Source of the DNA: Treponema sp. UBA2869
GTDB lineage: Bacteria; Spirochaetota; Spirochaetia; Treponematales; Treponemataceae
Reading direction: 5' to 3'
Length of the DNA stretch: 11,594 bases
NCBI GenBank assembly: GCA_002350445.1
Contig: DEEV01000090.1
Coordinates: 9,276 to 20,869 of the forward strand
Below are positions 1-6,803 of this stretch, piece by piece. Below the pieces are notes generated by a model, which was not told the origin of the DNA, made no database searches, and was given only the letters and a program-made list of their open reading frames with translations. Positions within the stretch are counted from its first letter, which is position 1, and every line of letters starts with the position of its first letter. A program made the position numbers and the translations under genes.

Positions 1-138
1 AACTTTGGAAAGAAGAGTCTGCAGGAAATCAAAGAAAAGCTCCAGGAATGGAACCTTACTTTGGGCATGACAGATTACAGTCATCTGAAGAATGCTGCAA
101 ATATAACAAAGCAGAAGGAAGAAACAGATGAATCATAG
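1..138 (+). CDS. rpoA: RNA polymerase alpha subunit, C-terminal end (partial)
   Basis: This is the last 45 codons of a gene that starts left of the window, in frame from base 1, ending in TAG at 136-138. The reading NFGKKSLQEIKEKL followed by LTLGM is the typical last helix of the RNA polymerase alpha C-terminal domain, the part that contacts upstream promoter DNA and activators. About 22 mostly polar residues follow the LGM motif as a tail. The stop overlaps the start of rplQ by 11 bases, and rpoA-rplQ is the standard order at the end of bacterial ribosomal operons. Only the C-terminal edge is visible, so nothing can be said about the rest of the protein. Confidence 0.93.
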   Translation, partial: NFGKKSLQEIKEKLQEWNLTLGMTDYSHLKNAANITKQKEETDES

Positions 139-658
139 AAATGGTTTTAATCCGCTTTCACGTACAACAGCACATCGTCGTGCTATGTCAAGAAATATGG
201 TAACTTCTCTTTTCAGATATGAGAGAATTACTACAACAAAATCTAAGGCTCTTGAAGTAAGAAAGTCTGCTGAGAAACTCATCACAAGAGCAAAGGTAGA
301 TTCTGTTCACAATCGTCGTGAAGCTGCAAAGTTCATTCAGGATGAAAAAATCTTGAACAAACTTTTTACAGAAATTGGTCCACGTATGAAAGAGCGTAAC
401 GGTGGTTATACTCGCGTTCTTAAATTGGGATATCGTCAGGGCGATGCTGCTGATGTTGTAATTCTTGAATTGGTTGACTATAAGCTTGATACAGAAGACA
501 AAGAAGAAAAATCAAAGAAGTCTTCAAAGAAAGCTGAAGGTGCAGAACCAAAAGCAAAGAAAACTGCAAAAGCAAAAGATGCTTCTGCTGAAGATAAACC
601 AAAGAAGACAACTTCTAAAAAACCGGCTGCTAAAAAAGCAGATGCAGAAACTAAATAA
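128..658 (+). CDS. rplQ: Large-subunit ribosomal protein L17 with long Lys/Ala-rich tail
   Basis: This is L17, a structural protein of the 50S ribosomal subunit near the peptide exit tunnel. The N-terminus (MNHRNGFNPLSRTTAHRRAM, then RNMVTSLF) matches the L17 signature, and the usual family fold covers about residues 1-119. The ATG at 128 is supported by that N-terminus and by AAGGAA at 115-120, seven bases upstream, inside the end of rpoA. Residues 121-176 are an extra low-complexity tail rich in Lys and Ala with scattered Asp/Glu. I count 19 Lys against 12 acidic residues in 56, so it is net basic and resembles a histone-H1-type tail. Many bacterial L17 proteins stop near residue 120-130. 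The tail is probably disordered and may bind rRNA; that is inference. The gene is cotranscribed with rpoA and probably with the zinc-ribbon gene that follows. Confidence 0.96.
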   Translation: MNHRNGFNPLSRTTAHRRAMSRNMVTSLFRYERITTTKSKALEVRKSAEKLITRAKVDSVHNRREAAKFIQDEKILNKLFTEIGPRMKERNGGYTRVLKLGYRQGDAADVVILELVDYKLDTEDKEEKSKKSSKKAEGAEPKAKKTAKAKDASAEDKPKKTTSKKPAAKKADAETK

Positions 659-722
659 GTTTTTGGCTGAAATTTAAATTAACGAAAGTTTAATAAGCTT
701 TTGTTTACTATAGGAGTTCTAT

Positions 723-1001
723 ATGTCAAAGAACCATCGTGGATCTGGAATCCGTTCTTTACCAGCTCACGGAAGAGGAACTTGTGCTATCTGCGGAAAA
801 ACAGATATTAAAGTTCTTTTTGAGAAGGAAATAGACGGAGCTACTGTTAAAGTTTGCAAGTTTTGTAATGCAAATCTTAAAAATAAAGCTAAAAAAGAAG
901 CTCGTGCTTTGAAGGCATCGGCTGCTGAATCTGCATCTGCAGAAGCAACTGAAGCTCCAGCAGAAGCACCTGCAGAAGAAACTCCTGCTGAAAACGCTTA
1001 A
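723..1001 (+). CDS. Small zinc-ribbon protein with Ala/Glu-rich tail, function unknown
   Basis: This 92-residue protein has two CxxC knuckles (C21/C24 and C45/C48) separated by 20 residues, a likely zinc-ribbon fold. The N-terminus is basic (MSKNHRGSGIRSLPAHGRG), and a Lys/Arg-rich helix at about 49-64 follows the second knuckle. From about residue 65 the chain is almost entirely Ala, Glu, Pro, Ser and Thr, giving an acidic, probably disordered tail. The start is supported by TAGGAG at 711-716, six bases before the ATG. It lies 64 bases behind rplQ with no terminator between, and a strong terminator follows, so it is the last gene of the ribosomal operon. Position, small size, basic core and zinc knuckles suggest a ribosome- or RNA-associated role, but I do not recognise a named family. 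The rest is unknown. Confidence 0.85.
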   Translation: MSKNHRGSGIRSLPAHGRGTCAICGKTDIKVLFEKEIDGATVKVCKFCNANLKNKAKKEARALKASAAESASAEATEAPAEAPAEETPAENA

Positions 1002-1023
1002 TTACGGGCTTTATTTATTCAAG

Positions 1024-1052
1024 CCGCCTGATTTTTTTCAGGCGGTTTTTTT
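1024..1052 (+). terminator. Strong intrinsic terminator ending the ribosomal operon
   Basis: A perfect 8-bp stem (CCGCCTGA at 1024-1031, TCAGGCGG at 1038-1045) with a six-T loop is followed at once by seven T at 1046-1052. It lies 22 bases after the zinc-ribbon stop codon. It should separate the rpoA/rplQ transcript from the PilZ gene downstream. Confidence 0.95.
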
Positions 1053-1085
1053 ATTAATTGAATCGTCGTTTTATGCTGTAATTTC

Positions 1086-1114
1086 TTGCTTGAAAGGCAT
1101 AAATGGGTTAAAAT
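1086..1114 (+). promoter_or_regulatory. Sigma-70-type promoter for the PilZ/TPR operon
   Basis: A TTGCTT -35 box (1086-1091) and a TAAAAT -10 box (1109-1114) are 17 bases apart. An alternative reading is TTGAAA (1090-1095) with TAATAG (1114-1119), 18 apart. Either places the transcription start at about 1121-1126, on or next to the ATG at 1124. It lies directly behind the terminator at 1024-1052, where a new transcription unit is expected. Confidence 0.6.
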
Positions 1115-1123
1115 AATAGTGCT

Positions 1124-2275
1124 ATGGGTGTTTCTACTAGTCATCAAATTTCTAAGTATTATGACTTTTTTCGTGATAAGGAAATTGTTTTTACAAAGGC
1201 AAACTTACGATCACTGAAAATGGATCCACGACAAATTTATTTAAAATGTAATGGCGGACAGTGGCCTTGCATTATAAATTCATCTTCGCTGCAAGTTGCA
1301 AAAGTAATTGTAGGAACTTCCAGTGGTGTTTATCAGGAAATAAGCAAAAAGCAGAATGTTCCTATAAGTTTGCGCTATTGTTTTTTTGATCAGAATAATG
1401 AACCAATTCAATTTTTTGTGAACTGTACTGTAATTGAAAAAAAATCTTACCAGGGTTCTAATGATCTTGCAATGGTAACATTGGAATTTACATCGCGTCC
1501 GCCTGATGATTTGATACTTAAAATTGGTGAATTTCTTGAAGTAAATGACAATTTTAATACTCGCAAGGAAGAAAGAATCGGCATAAACAAAAATTCTTTG
1601 CGTCTTCTTTCAATTCCTAAAGAGGAAACATATATTTTTATTACCGGAGTTCCAAGACGATGTATTCTAAAAGATTTATCGTTCGGTGGTGCAAGAATAA
1701 TGCTTGTTGGTATTCCGAAGTTTCTGGAAGGTAAAACTGTCGATTTAAGACTGTTCTTTTCTGATACTGGTGATAAAGTCTCTCTGGTTGGAGTTGTAAA
1801 AAATGCAGATTTCTTGCCCGGACGACAGGATATTTGTATTGCACATATTGAATTTATTGCTGATGAAATTCCGATGGCATATAAGTTCCATATAAATACA
1901 TATATTACTTCTTACCAGAAGCAGCTTATTCAGAATCAGCTTAAAAATGAAGAGGCTGCTGCCAAGGCAGAAGAAGAAAATGCAGCTAAGAGTGCCGCAC
2001 GTGCAGAAGCTCAGGCTAAGGCGGCTGCAGAAAATGCGGCAAAGATGGCTGCAAAAGATACTGTTGGGAAAAATATACTTCAGAGTGCTGCAATAAAATC
2101 TCAACAGGAACAGTCTGCTCCTAAACCACAGGAAGCACCGGCAACTATTCTTCCAAACAGTCAGCCTGCACAGACTGCTCCTTCTGAATCAGAGCAGAAT
2201 GCACAGCCTTCTTCGGCATCGGAAACTCCTGCTCCACAAACGGCTCAACAGCCGGCTGACAGTAATAATGCATAA
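1124..2275 (+). CDS. PilZ-domain protein, likely c-di-GMP effector
   Basis: Residues about 145-250 form a PilZ domain. The two cyclic-di-GMP-binding motifs are present: RxxxR as RKEER at 147-151 and DxSxxG as DLSFGG at 184-189 (D184, S186, G189). About 130 residues precede it and probably form a PilZ-associated N-terminal beta domain like that of YcgR-type proteins. Residues about 270-315 are an Ala/Glu/Lys helix, probably coiled-coil, and 320-383 are a Pro/Gln/Ser/Ala-rich disordered tail. There is no signal peptide or membrane helix, so it is cytoplasmic. In spirochetes, PilZ proteins are known to link c-di-GMP to motility and virulence; this protein's target is unknown. No Shine-Dalgarno sequence precedes the ATG, which fits a leaderless transcript. 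The TPR gene follows 49 bases later, probably in the same operon. Confidence 0.85.
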   Translation: MGVSTSHQISKYYDFFRDKEIVFTKANLRSLKMDPRQIYLKCNGGQWPCIINSSSLQVAKVIVGTSSGVYQEISKKQNVPISLRYCFFDQNNEPIQFFVNCTVIEKKSYQGSNDLAMVTLEFTSRPPDDLILKIGEFLEVNDNFNTRKEERIGINKNSLRLLSIPKEETYIFITGVPRRCILKDLSFGGARIMLVGIPKFLEGKTVDLRLFFSDTGDKVSLVGVVKNADFLPGRQDICIAHIEFIADEIPMAYKFHINTYITSYQKQLIQNQLKNEEAAAKAEEENAAKSAARAEAQAKAAAENAAKMAAKDTVGKNILQSAAIKSQQEQSAPKPQEAPATILPNSQPAQTAPSESEQNAQPSSASETPAPQTAQQPADSNNA

Positions 2276-2280
2276 ATGCT

Positions 2281-2295
2281 ATGGCTTTAAGCCAT
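2281..2295 (+). repeat. Small inverted repeat between the PilZ and TPR genes
   Basis: ATGGCTTTAAGCCAT is an inverted repeat (ATGGC/GCCAT with a 5-base loop) just after the PilZ stop and 29 bases before the TPR start. No T-run follows, so it is not a terminator. It may affect mRNA processing or be chance. Confidence 0.3.
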
Positions 2296-2324
2296 ACAAA
2301 CAAACTAAATTAAAGTAGGTTATT

Positions 2325-3476
2325 ATGAATCCTAAAAATCCATTGGACTCAATTTTTTATATTACTATTCCGGAATCTTTTGTTCCATCCGATTCTGCAT
2401 TTCAAATAGATAAAACCATCCAGCTTCCTGTTCAGAAAAAAACAGATGATGCCCCTGGAACTTTTAATCCAAAAGAAATGACTACAGAACAGATTCTTGC
2501 CGGACTTTTAACTGTTCTTGCTTATGACAAAAAAAATGAGCATCTTGACTATTATCGTTCAATAATTAAGCAGGTTCGTCCTAATATAAAAAAAGATTTA
2601 TGTGAAGCCGCTATTCTTAAAACAAAAAACGAAGATTATGATCTTGCAGAAGAAATCTTTTTGGCTTTACACGGGTATGATCCGGAAGATATTGCTATTA
2701 TTTTGAATATGGCGCTTTTCTTAGATCAGCGTGCAGATTCATATAGAAAATCAGGGTTAAATGAAGATGCGGATGCTTACGATGCTGATGCACTTGATTT
2801 TTATGAGAAGGCAATGGGGGCTGAACCACCGCTGCCAGATGCTTTTTTTAATGCGGGCTTCTTTTATATGAAACAGCATAAATTTAGAGAAGCAAAAGAT
2901 GCATTTGAAACTTATGTTGCCCTTACTTGCGATGTTCCTGATGAAGAGCTTGGAGAAAACGGGACATACAAAAAGGAGCGTGCTCAAAGTATTATTGATA
3001 ATATTTCGAATCAGAATATGGATGATGAATCCTTTAGGGCTGCTTATGAACTGATTTCCAGTGGGCAAGAAGAAAAAGGTCTTGAAGAAATCAGAAGCTT
3101 TTTGCAGGCAAATCCTAAGGTTTGGAATGCGTGGTTTATGCTTGGCTGGGGATTAAGAAGACTTCAGCGTTTTACAGATGCAAAAGCTGCTTTTGAAGAG
3201 GCTCTTAAATATGGCGGAGATTCGCAGGCAGATACTTATAATGAACTTTCTCTGTGTTTGATGCAGGAAAAAGATTTTGCGGGTGCGCGCGATGCTTTGG
3301 CAAAGGCAATGGCAATTGAACCTGAAAGTACAAAAATCATTTCGAATTTGGGATACATTGCTCTTGCAGAAGGAAATATTCAGCAGGCTCGAAATTATTT
3401 TACAGCGGTTCTTGAAATTGATCCTAAAGATAAAATTGCTGCAGCTGAACTTTTAAAGCTGGAAAAAGATTCTTAA
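2325..3476 (+). CDS. TPR-repeat protein, function unknown
   Basis: This 383-residue protein has several tetratricopeptide repeats. Recognisable ones lie at about 92-125, 171-203, 266-299, 302-333 and 336-369. The last three run nearly back to back and show the usual Gly/Ala and hydrophobic spacing, ending in the typical ID/EP-P turn. Such repeats form a superhelical scaffold for binding other proteins. The first 50 residues are not repeat-like, and there is no signal peptide or membrane helix, so it is probably cytoplasmic. A weak ribosome site (TAGGT at 2316-2320) precedes the ATG. The gene follows the PilZ gene by 49 bases with no terminator or clear promoter between, so the two are probably cotranscribed. 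The TPR protein could be an adaptor for the PilZ effector, but nothing in the sequence proves it. Confidence 0.85.
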   Translation: MNPKNPLDSIFYITIPESFVPSDSAFQIDKTIQLPVQKKTDDAPGTFNPKEMTTEQILAGLLTVLAYDKKNEHLDYYRSIIKQVRPNIKKDLCEAAILKTKNEDYDLAEEIFLALHGYDPEDIAIILNMALFLDQRADSYRKSGLNEDADAYDADALDFYEKAMGAEPPLPDAFFNAGFFYMKQHKFREAKDAFETYVALTCDVPDEELGENGTYKKERAQSIIDNISNQNMDDESFRAAYELISSGQEEKGLEEIRSFLQANPKVWNAWFMLGWGLRRLQRFTDAKAAFEEALKYGGDSQADTYNELSLCLMQEKDFAGARDALAKAMAIEPESTKIISNLGYIALAEGNIQQARNYFTAVLEIDPKDKIAAAELLKLEKDS

Positions 3477-3497
3477 TTTTTTAATGAGTTTTATATA

Positions 3498-3529
3498 ATG
3501 TCCGGAGTTTTATTCCGGGTATTTTTTTT
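3498..3529 (+). terminator. Intrinsic terminator after the TPR gene
   Basis: The core stem is CCGGA (3502-3506) with TCCGG (3514-3518) and a 7-base loop. It extends outward by two G-U wobbles and two A-T pairs to 3498 and 3522. Eight T follow at 3522-3529. It works for the plus strand only, because no T-run follows the hairpin on the minus strand. The T-run overlaps the stop codon of the convergent DUF192 gene. Confidence 0.8.
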
Positions 3530-3980
3530 AATATTTTTTTACCGGAGTCAAATCTATAAAGTCGCCTGTTTTAATCTGATTTTTATTAAACCAGCCCTGT
3601 GGAACTTCTAGTGCATAACGTGCAGATGATGTGCTTACGATTGGAGAAAGACTGTAAGGCGTCATGTCAAAAATGTCTCGTATTTTTCCACTGGAATCAA
3701 TATATGCGATTGAAAGCGGGTGGGGTGTATTTTTCATCCAGAATGAAAGAGTTTGATCTGATTTGAATATAAAAAGCATTCCAGTTCCATCAGGAATGTG
3801 TTTTCGCTCCATAAAACCAAAATTTCTTTCTGTTTCGGTTACTGCAAGCTCTGCTTTTACAGAAATTGTTTTACCCTGAGAATTTGTAATTTCTAATTCC
3901 TGTGTTCTAAGTTTTTTACTTCCGCAGGAAATAAGGCAAAGCGAAAAAAGTGAAAGAATTAATAATCCGTTTTTTTTCAT
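3528..3980 (-). CDS. DUF192-family lipoprotein
   Basis: This 150-residue exported lipoprotein has a short basic start, a hydrophobic stretch and the lipobox LISC (residues 16-19). C19 would therefore be the lipidated first residue of the mature protein. The mature part matches the DUF192 family: NFGFMERKHIPDGTGMLFIF at 53-72, SFWMKNTPHPLSIAYID at 79-95 and YALEVPQGWF at 122-131. The family folds as a small beta-rich domain and its biochemical role is not established. The ATG overlaps the stop of the preceding gene as ATGA, so translation is probably coupled; I see no good ribosome site of its own. The stop lies within the T-run of the convergent terminator, and I see no terminator for this strand. 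It is last in the minus-strand operon. Confidence 0.88.
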   Translation of the reverse strand: MKKNGLLILSLFSLCLISCGSKKLRTQELEITNSQGKTISVKAELAVTETERNFGFMERKHIPDGTGMLFIFKSDQTLSFWMKNTPHPLSIAYIDSSGKIRDIFDMTPYSLSPIVSTSSARYALEVPQGWFNKNQIKTGDFIDLTPVKKY

Positions 3981-4522
3981 AGTTCGTCCAGAAACATTTT
4001 TGATGTAACTTCTGTACCGGAAAGAGGAACATTTGAATAGCTTTGAAGTTCATCAAATTTTTTATTATCAATGTATTTTAAAGTAAGAGGTTTTTCTAAA
4101 GACATAGTATAGTCATCATTTTTCCAGGTTGCACTTTGCGGATTTAATTTATCAGGTTGACCGTATTTTTCGCAGAGCTTTGTAAAAACACTGTAATAAT
4201 CAATTCGGTTTGTATTTAAGTTGATTGTGATAATATAGAGCTTGTCATCTGCAAACTGAAACCAGCATCTTTTAAGAAAATTGGAACCATAACCGTTTTC
4301 TGCGTCGGTTTCGATAAGAACTTTCCTGCTGTTAGGAAGAAGTGAAACATCTTTATCTCCGTGGTAGCCGAAACTTGAATCTTTTAAGAGTGCATCTTTT
4401 GTTTCTTCAAGAGTCATACCAAGTTTTACGTCTTTATATCCGTCTGGTATGGGAGAATCTGCATAAAGCGCAAAACTTAAGAGAAATAGAACTGCAAGAC
4501 AAAAAAATCTTAGTTTAATCAT
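3977..4522 (-). CDS. Exported protein of unknown function
   Basis: This 181-residue protein begins with a clear signal peptide: MIKLR, a hydrophobic run to about residue 20, and a probable cleavage after ALYA at about residue 21. The mature part starts DSPIPDGYKDVKLGMTLEET. The GYKDVKLGMTLEE segment resembles the start of periplasmic proteins in which a short 'xGMxxxE' helix precedes a beta sheet, but I cannot name the family. Two Cys remain in the mature part. The ATG is 32 bases after the cyclic-nucleotide-binding gene, with a small hairpin between and no clear Shine-Dalgarno sequence. The stop overlaps the DUF192 lipoprotein start. The two exported products are therefore made together and may act at the same place in the envelope. 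Confidence 0.8.
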   Translation of the reverse strand: MIKLRFFCLAVLFLLSFALYADSPIPDGYKDVKLGMTLEETKDALLKDSSFGYHGDKDVSLLPNSRKVLIETDAENGYGSNFLKRCWFQFADDKLYIITINLNTNRIDYYSVFTKLCEKYGQPDKLNPQSATWKNDDYTMSLEKPLTLKYIDNKKFDELQSYSNVPLSGTEVTSKMFLDEL

Positions 4523-4532
4523 ACAGTAGTTA

Positions 4533-4552
4533 TCGGCATTTTAGAAAGCCGA
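4533..4552 (-). repeat. Intergenic hairpin ahead of the exported-protein gene
   Basis: TCGGC (4533-4537) and GCCGA (4548-4552) are inverted around a 10-base loop, in which two more A-T pairs are possible. On the minus-strand mRNA it sits just after the regulator stop and 11 bases before the next start codon. No T-run follows, so it is more likely to affect processing or translation than termination. Confidence 0.35.
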
Positions 4553-4554
4553 CA

Positions 4555-5736
4555 TTACTGCATAGTTTTTGAATTTTGTTTTCTGTAGAAAGCTGCCTGT
4601 TTTGTAAGTTCCAAAACATCCTTAATAAAGATTTTGCCAGCAACAATATTAACGTTACTGTCGTTATTAAGTTGTGAAATTGCCATAGGCTGCTGATTAT
4701 TTGGAAGTCCGCACATGTTTGCAAGATCTTTTGGTGTAATTTCTGTTTGGAGTGAAACCTTTGTAGTTCCAAGTTCAATGCGCTGTTTTTCAACCTGCAG
4801 ACAAAGCATATCAATCATTTTTGCATGTGGTTCAGAAAGGCTTGCGTTATCGAGCTGACGGTACATTGACCAGAGACGATCTGCAAGTGTTGTTGTAAGC
4901 TTTGCAATCATCTGTGGCTGTGTAGAAACCATTTGATTAAAGTTTGAACGGTTTACAACCATAAGAACACAGTCGCTGTGCGCAATTGCATTAGCAGAGC
5001 GCGGTTTATTTTCAAGAAGAGCCATTTCACCGAACATATCACCACGTTTGAGGAGAGCAAGAACAACTTCATTGCCATTTACAACTTTAGAAATTGCAAC
5101 TTCTCCTTTTTGAATGATAAACATGTCTGCACCGGCCTGTGCTTCTGAGAAAATCATTGTATCCTGAGGATAGCTTCTTGTCATATCCTGTGTTGGTTCG
5201 TAGTAAACTGCATGAGAAGAAGGTTTTAAGGCTACAAATTTCTGCTTTGCTATATCTGCTTCTTTTCCAACCGGACGAGTTTTAAGGAACTGATAATAAG
5301 CATAAGTTGCAATATCTCTTTTTCCTGTTTTTTCAAAATAAGAAGCTACGTTGAAAATCTGAATGTTTGTATCCTGAACAACAGAATGAAGAGTTGCTTT
5401 TGTAAGCATTTCGTTCATAATGCGCATTCGGTTTGCAAAAGTTTTAATGATTTTTAACGCAACTGGTGTGTTCTGAGCAATTAAATCCGGATACTGGTCT
5501 TTTTTTACGGCAATAGCAACAACATCTGTTCTGGCAATTGCAGTTTCAATCTGAAGGTGACCGGACATACAAGGAACTACACCAACGAAGTCTCCTGGTC
5601 CAAGAGGGTATGATTCCGAATTCTTATTGCACTGAACCTGACCTTTTTGAATTATATAAAAATGATCGGTATCTGATTTTCCTTCTACAATGAGATATGA
5701 TCCGCATCTGAAATTAACAATTTGTAACTGTAGCAC
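4555..5736 (-). CDS. Protein with two cyclic-nucleotide-binding (CRP-type) domains
   Basis: This 393-residue cytoplasmic protein has two CRP-type beta-roll domains, at about 8-110 and 188-295. The second keeps the phosphate-binding cassette (FGEMALLENKPRSANA at 235-250, with E237, R246 and S247). In the first the same place reads FVGVVPCMSGHLQIETAIA, with no Glu or Arg, so that site is probably dead. Between them, residues 128-170 form a helical, TPR-like stretch. The C-terminus (about 305-375, including ITPKDLANMCGL) looks like a winged helix, so DNA binding is possible but weakly supported. The start is GTG, with AGAGGGAA just upstream. The promoter at 5764-5792 gives a short leader. The gene leads a minus-strand operon with two exported proteins, and from memory T. 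pallidum has a counterpart (TP0089) beside murB. The ligand cannot be told from sequence. Confidence 0.85.
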   Translation of the reverse strand: MLQLQIVNFRCGSYLIVEGKSDTDHFYIIQKGQVQCNKNSESYPLGPGDFVGVVPCMSGHLQIETAIARTDVVAIAVKKDQYPDLIAQNTPVALKIIKTFANRMRIMNEMLTKATLHSVVQDTNIQIFNVASYFEKTGKRDIATYAYYQFLKTRPVGKEADIAKQKFVALKPSSHAVYYEPTQDMTRSYPQDTMIFSEAQAGADMFIIQKGEVAISKVVNGNEVVLALLKRGDMFGEMALLENKPRSANAIAHSDCVLMVVNRSNFNQMVSTQPQMIAKLTTTLADRLWSMYRQLDNASLSEPHAKMIDMLCLQVEKQRIELGTTKVSLQTEITPKDLANMCGLPNNQQPMAISQLNNDSNVNIVAGKIFIKDVLELTKQAAFYRKQNSKTMQ

Positions 5737-5763
5737 AATTCCCTCTTATTATCTTGAATTTAA

Positions 5764-5792
5764 AGTATAAGGTTAGAAGGAATAAAAGTCAA
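5764..5792 (-). promoter_or_regulatory. Near-consensus sigma-70 promoter of the regulator operon
   Basis: Read on the minus strand, TTGACT (5792-5787) and TATACT (5769-5764) are exactly 17 bases apart, five of six matches in each box. The start would be near 5757, about 20 bases before the GTG at 5736, which leaves room for the AGAGGG ribosome site. It lies between the murB stop and the regulator, so this operon can be transcribed apart from murB. Confidence 0.8.
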
Positions 5793-5817
5793 TTGAGGAG
5801 GGCTGAACTAAGGGCGC

Positions 5818-6768
5818 TTAGACGAAAATAATTTCGGGTTCAAGGTCAAATCCAAATTTTTCTTTTACTGATTTTTGTGCGCTTTGAACAAGCGAGCGGA
5901 TATCCGCTGCAGTTGCGTTTCCTGTGTTAATTATAAAATTACCATGAAAAGGTGCTATTTGAGCTCCGCCGGCTTTTAAGCCTTTTAATCCGCATTCATC
6001 TATTAATTTTCCGCTTGGTTTTCCAAAGGAATGATTATTTTTAAAAACGCTGCCTGCACTTGGAAATTTGAAGTGTCCTTTTTCTACTCGCTCAGCAATA
6101 AATTTTTTGCAGTCGGAAGCAATCTGTTCTCGGGCTTCAGGTTTTGGTGTCAGCCTGAAAGTTGCTTCTAAAATGTATTTTTTAGAATCATTTATATTTG
6201 TCTGAAAAGGTGATTTTTTATAATCCCACTCAGCAGGATTGAATAAATATTCTTTTCTGTTTTGAATTTTGCCGTTAAATTCAAGATGCTTTGTTGAATA
6301 AAGAATATCGCTGATTGAACATTCAAAACATCTTGCATTCATATAAACTGCACCGCCAACTGTACCCGGGAGTCCTGCAAATTGTTCGGCTCCGCTCAGA
6401 CATTTTTTTGTGCAGAAATCAACAAAAGCTGCCATTGGAACTCCGCACTGGCATGTTACAAGAACAGAACCGTCAGCTTCAAAAGTATCGCTTTCGTAGA
6501 AAATTTCCTTTACATCCGAAGTTGAAATAATTGCTCCGTTGTATTCTCCGTCCGGAAAAACAACATTACTTGCTCCACCTGTTACAAAATAAGGAAGTTC
6601 AGAATTTCTTGCTCCGGCAACTGCCGAAATAAACTGTTCAATATTCTGAGGTTTTACAAAAAGTTTTGCTCTACCGCCTACTTTAAATGTTGATTTTGGC
6701 GCAAGAGGTTCATCCTTAAGGTATGGAATTTTTGCCATGTCTAAAACTGAAGCAAGAAAATTTATCAT
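5818..6768 (-). CDS. murB: UDP-N-acetylenolpyruvoylglucosamine reductase
   Basis: MurB is the cytoplasmic FAD enzyme that reduces UDP-GlcNAc-enolpyruvate to UDP-MurNAc with NADPH, the second committed step of peptidoglycan synthesis. FAD-binding signatures are present: STFKVGGRAKLFV (26-38), TGGASNVVFPDG (63-74) and AGLPGTVGGAVYMNA (131-145). The substrate-domain motifs WDYKKSPF (181-188), SAGSVFKN (237-244) and LEPEI (309-313) follow. By family knowledge S240 is the proton-donor Ser and E312 the second catalytic residue. At 316 residues it is near the usual length. The ATG at 6768 is only six bases downstream of a TATAAT box and has no Shine-Dalgarno sequence. M11 at 6738 is an alternative start but also lacks one. 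The gene runs opposite to cysS. Confidence 0.95.
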   Translation of the reverse strand: MINFLASVLDMAKIPYLKDEPLAPKSTFKVGGRAKLFVKPQNIEQFISAVAGARNSELPYFVTGGASNVVFPDGEYNGAIISTSDVKEIFYESDTFEADGSVLVTCQCGVPMAAFVDFCTKKCLSGAEQFAGLPGTVGGAVYMNARCFECSISDILYSTKHLEFNGKIQNRKEYLFNPAEWDYKKSPFQTNINDSKKYILEATFRLTPKPEAREQIASDCKKFIAERVEKGHFKFPSAGSVFKNNHSFGKPSGKLIDECGLKGLKAGGAQIAPFHGNFIINTGNATAADIRSLVQSAQKSVKEKFGFDLEPEIIFV

Positions 6769-6774
6769 GTGATT

Positions 6775-6803
6775 ATTATAGAGAAAAATATGGTTGTTGT
6801 TAA
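6775..6803 (-). promoter_or_regulatory. murB promoter, near-consensus, overlapping the cysS promoter
   Basis: On the minus strand TTAACA (6803-6798) and a perfect TATAAT (6780-6775) are 17 bases apart. The expected start falls about seven bases beyond the -10 box, that is at or within two bases of the A of the murB ATG (6768). The -35 box shares five of its six positions with the -35 box of the opposite promoter. Confidence 0.75.

Noticed and set aside
931..1000. Tandem DNA repeat at the end of the zinc-ribbon gene.
   Set aside because: The imperfect GCAGAAGC-like units follow from Ala/Glu/Pro-rich coding sequence, with no regular unit length.
1641..2104. Long minus-strand reading frames opposite the PilZ gene.
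   Set aside because: They have no recognisable motifs or ribosome sites, and the plus-strand PilZ motifs are clear.
3502..3529. Bidirectional terminator between the convergent TPR and DUF192 genes.
   Set aside because: No T-run follows the hairpin on the minus strand, so only plus-strand termination is supported.
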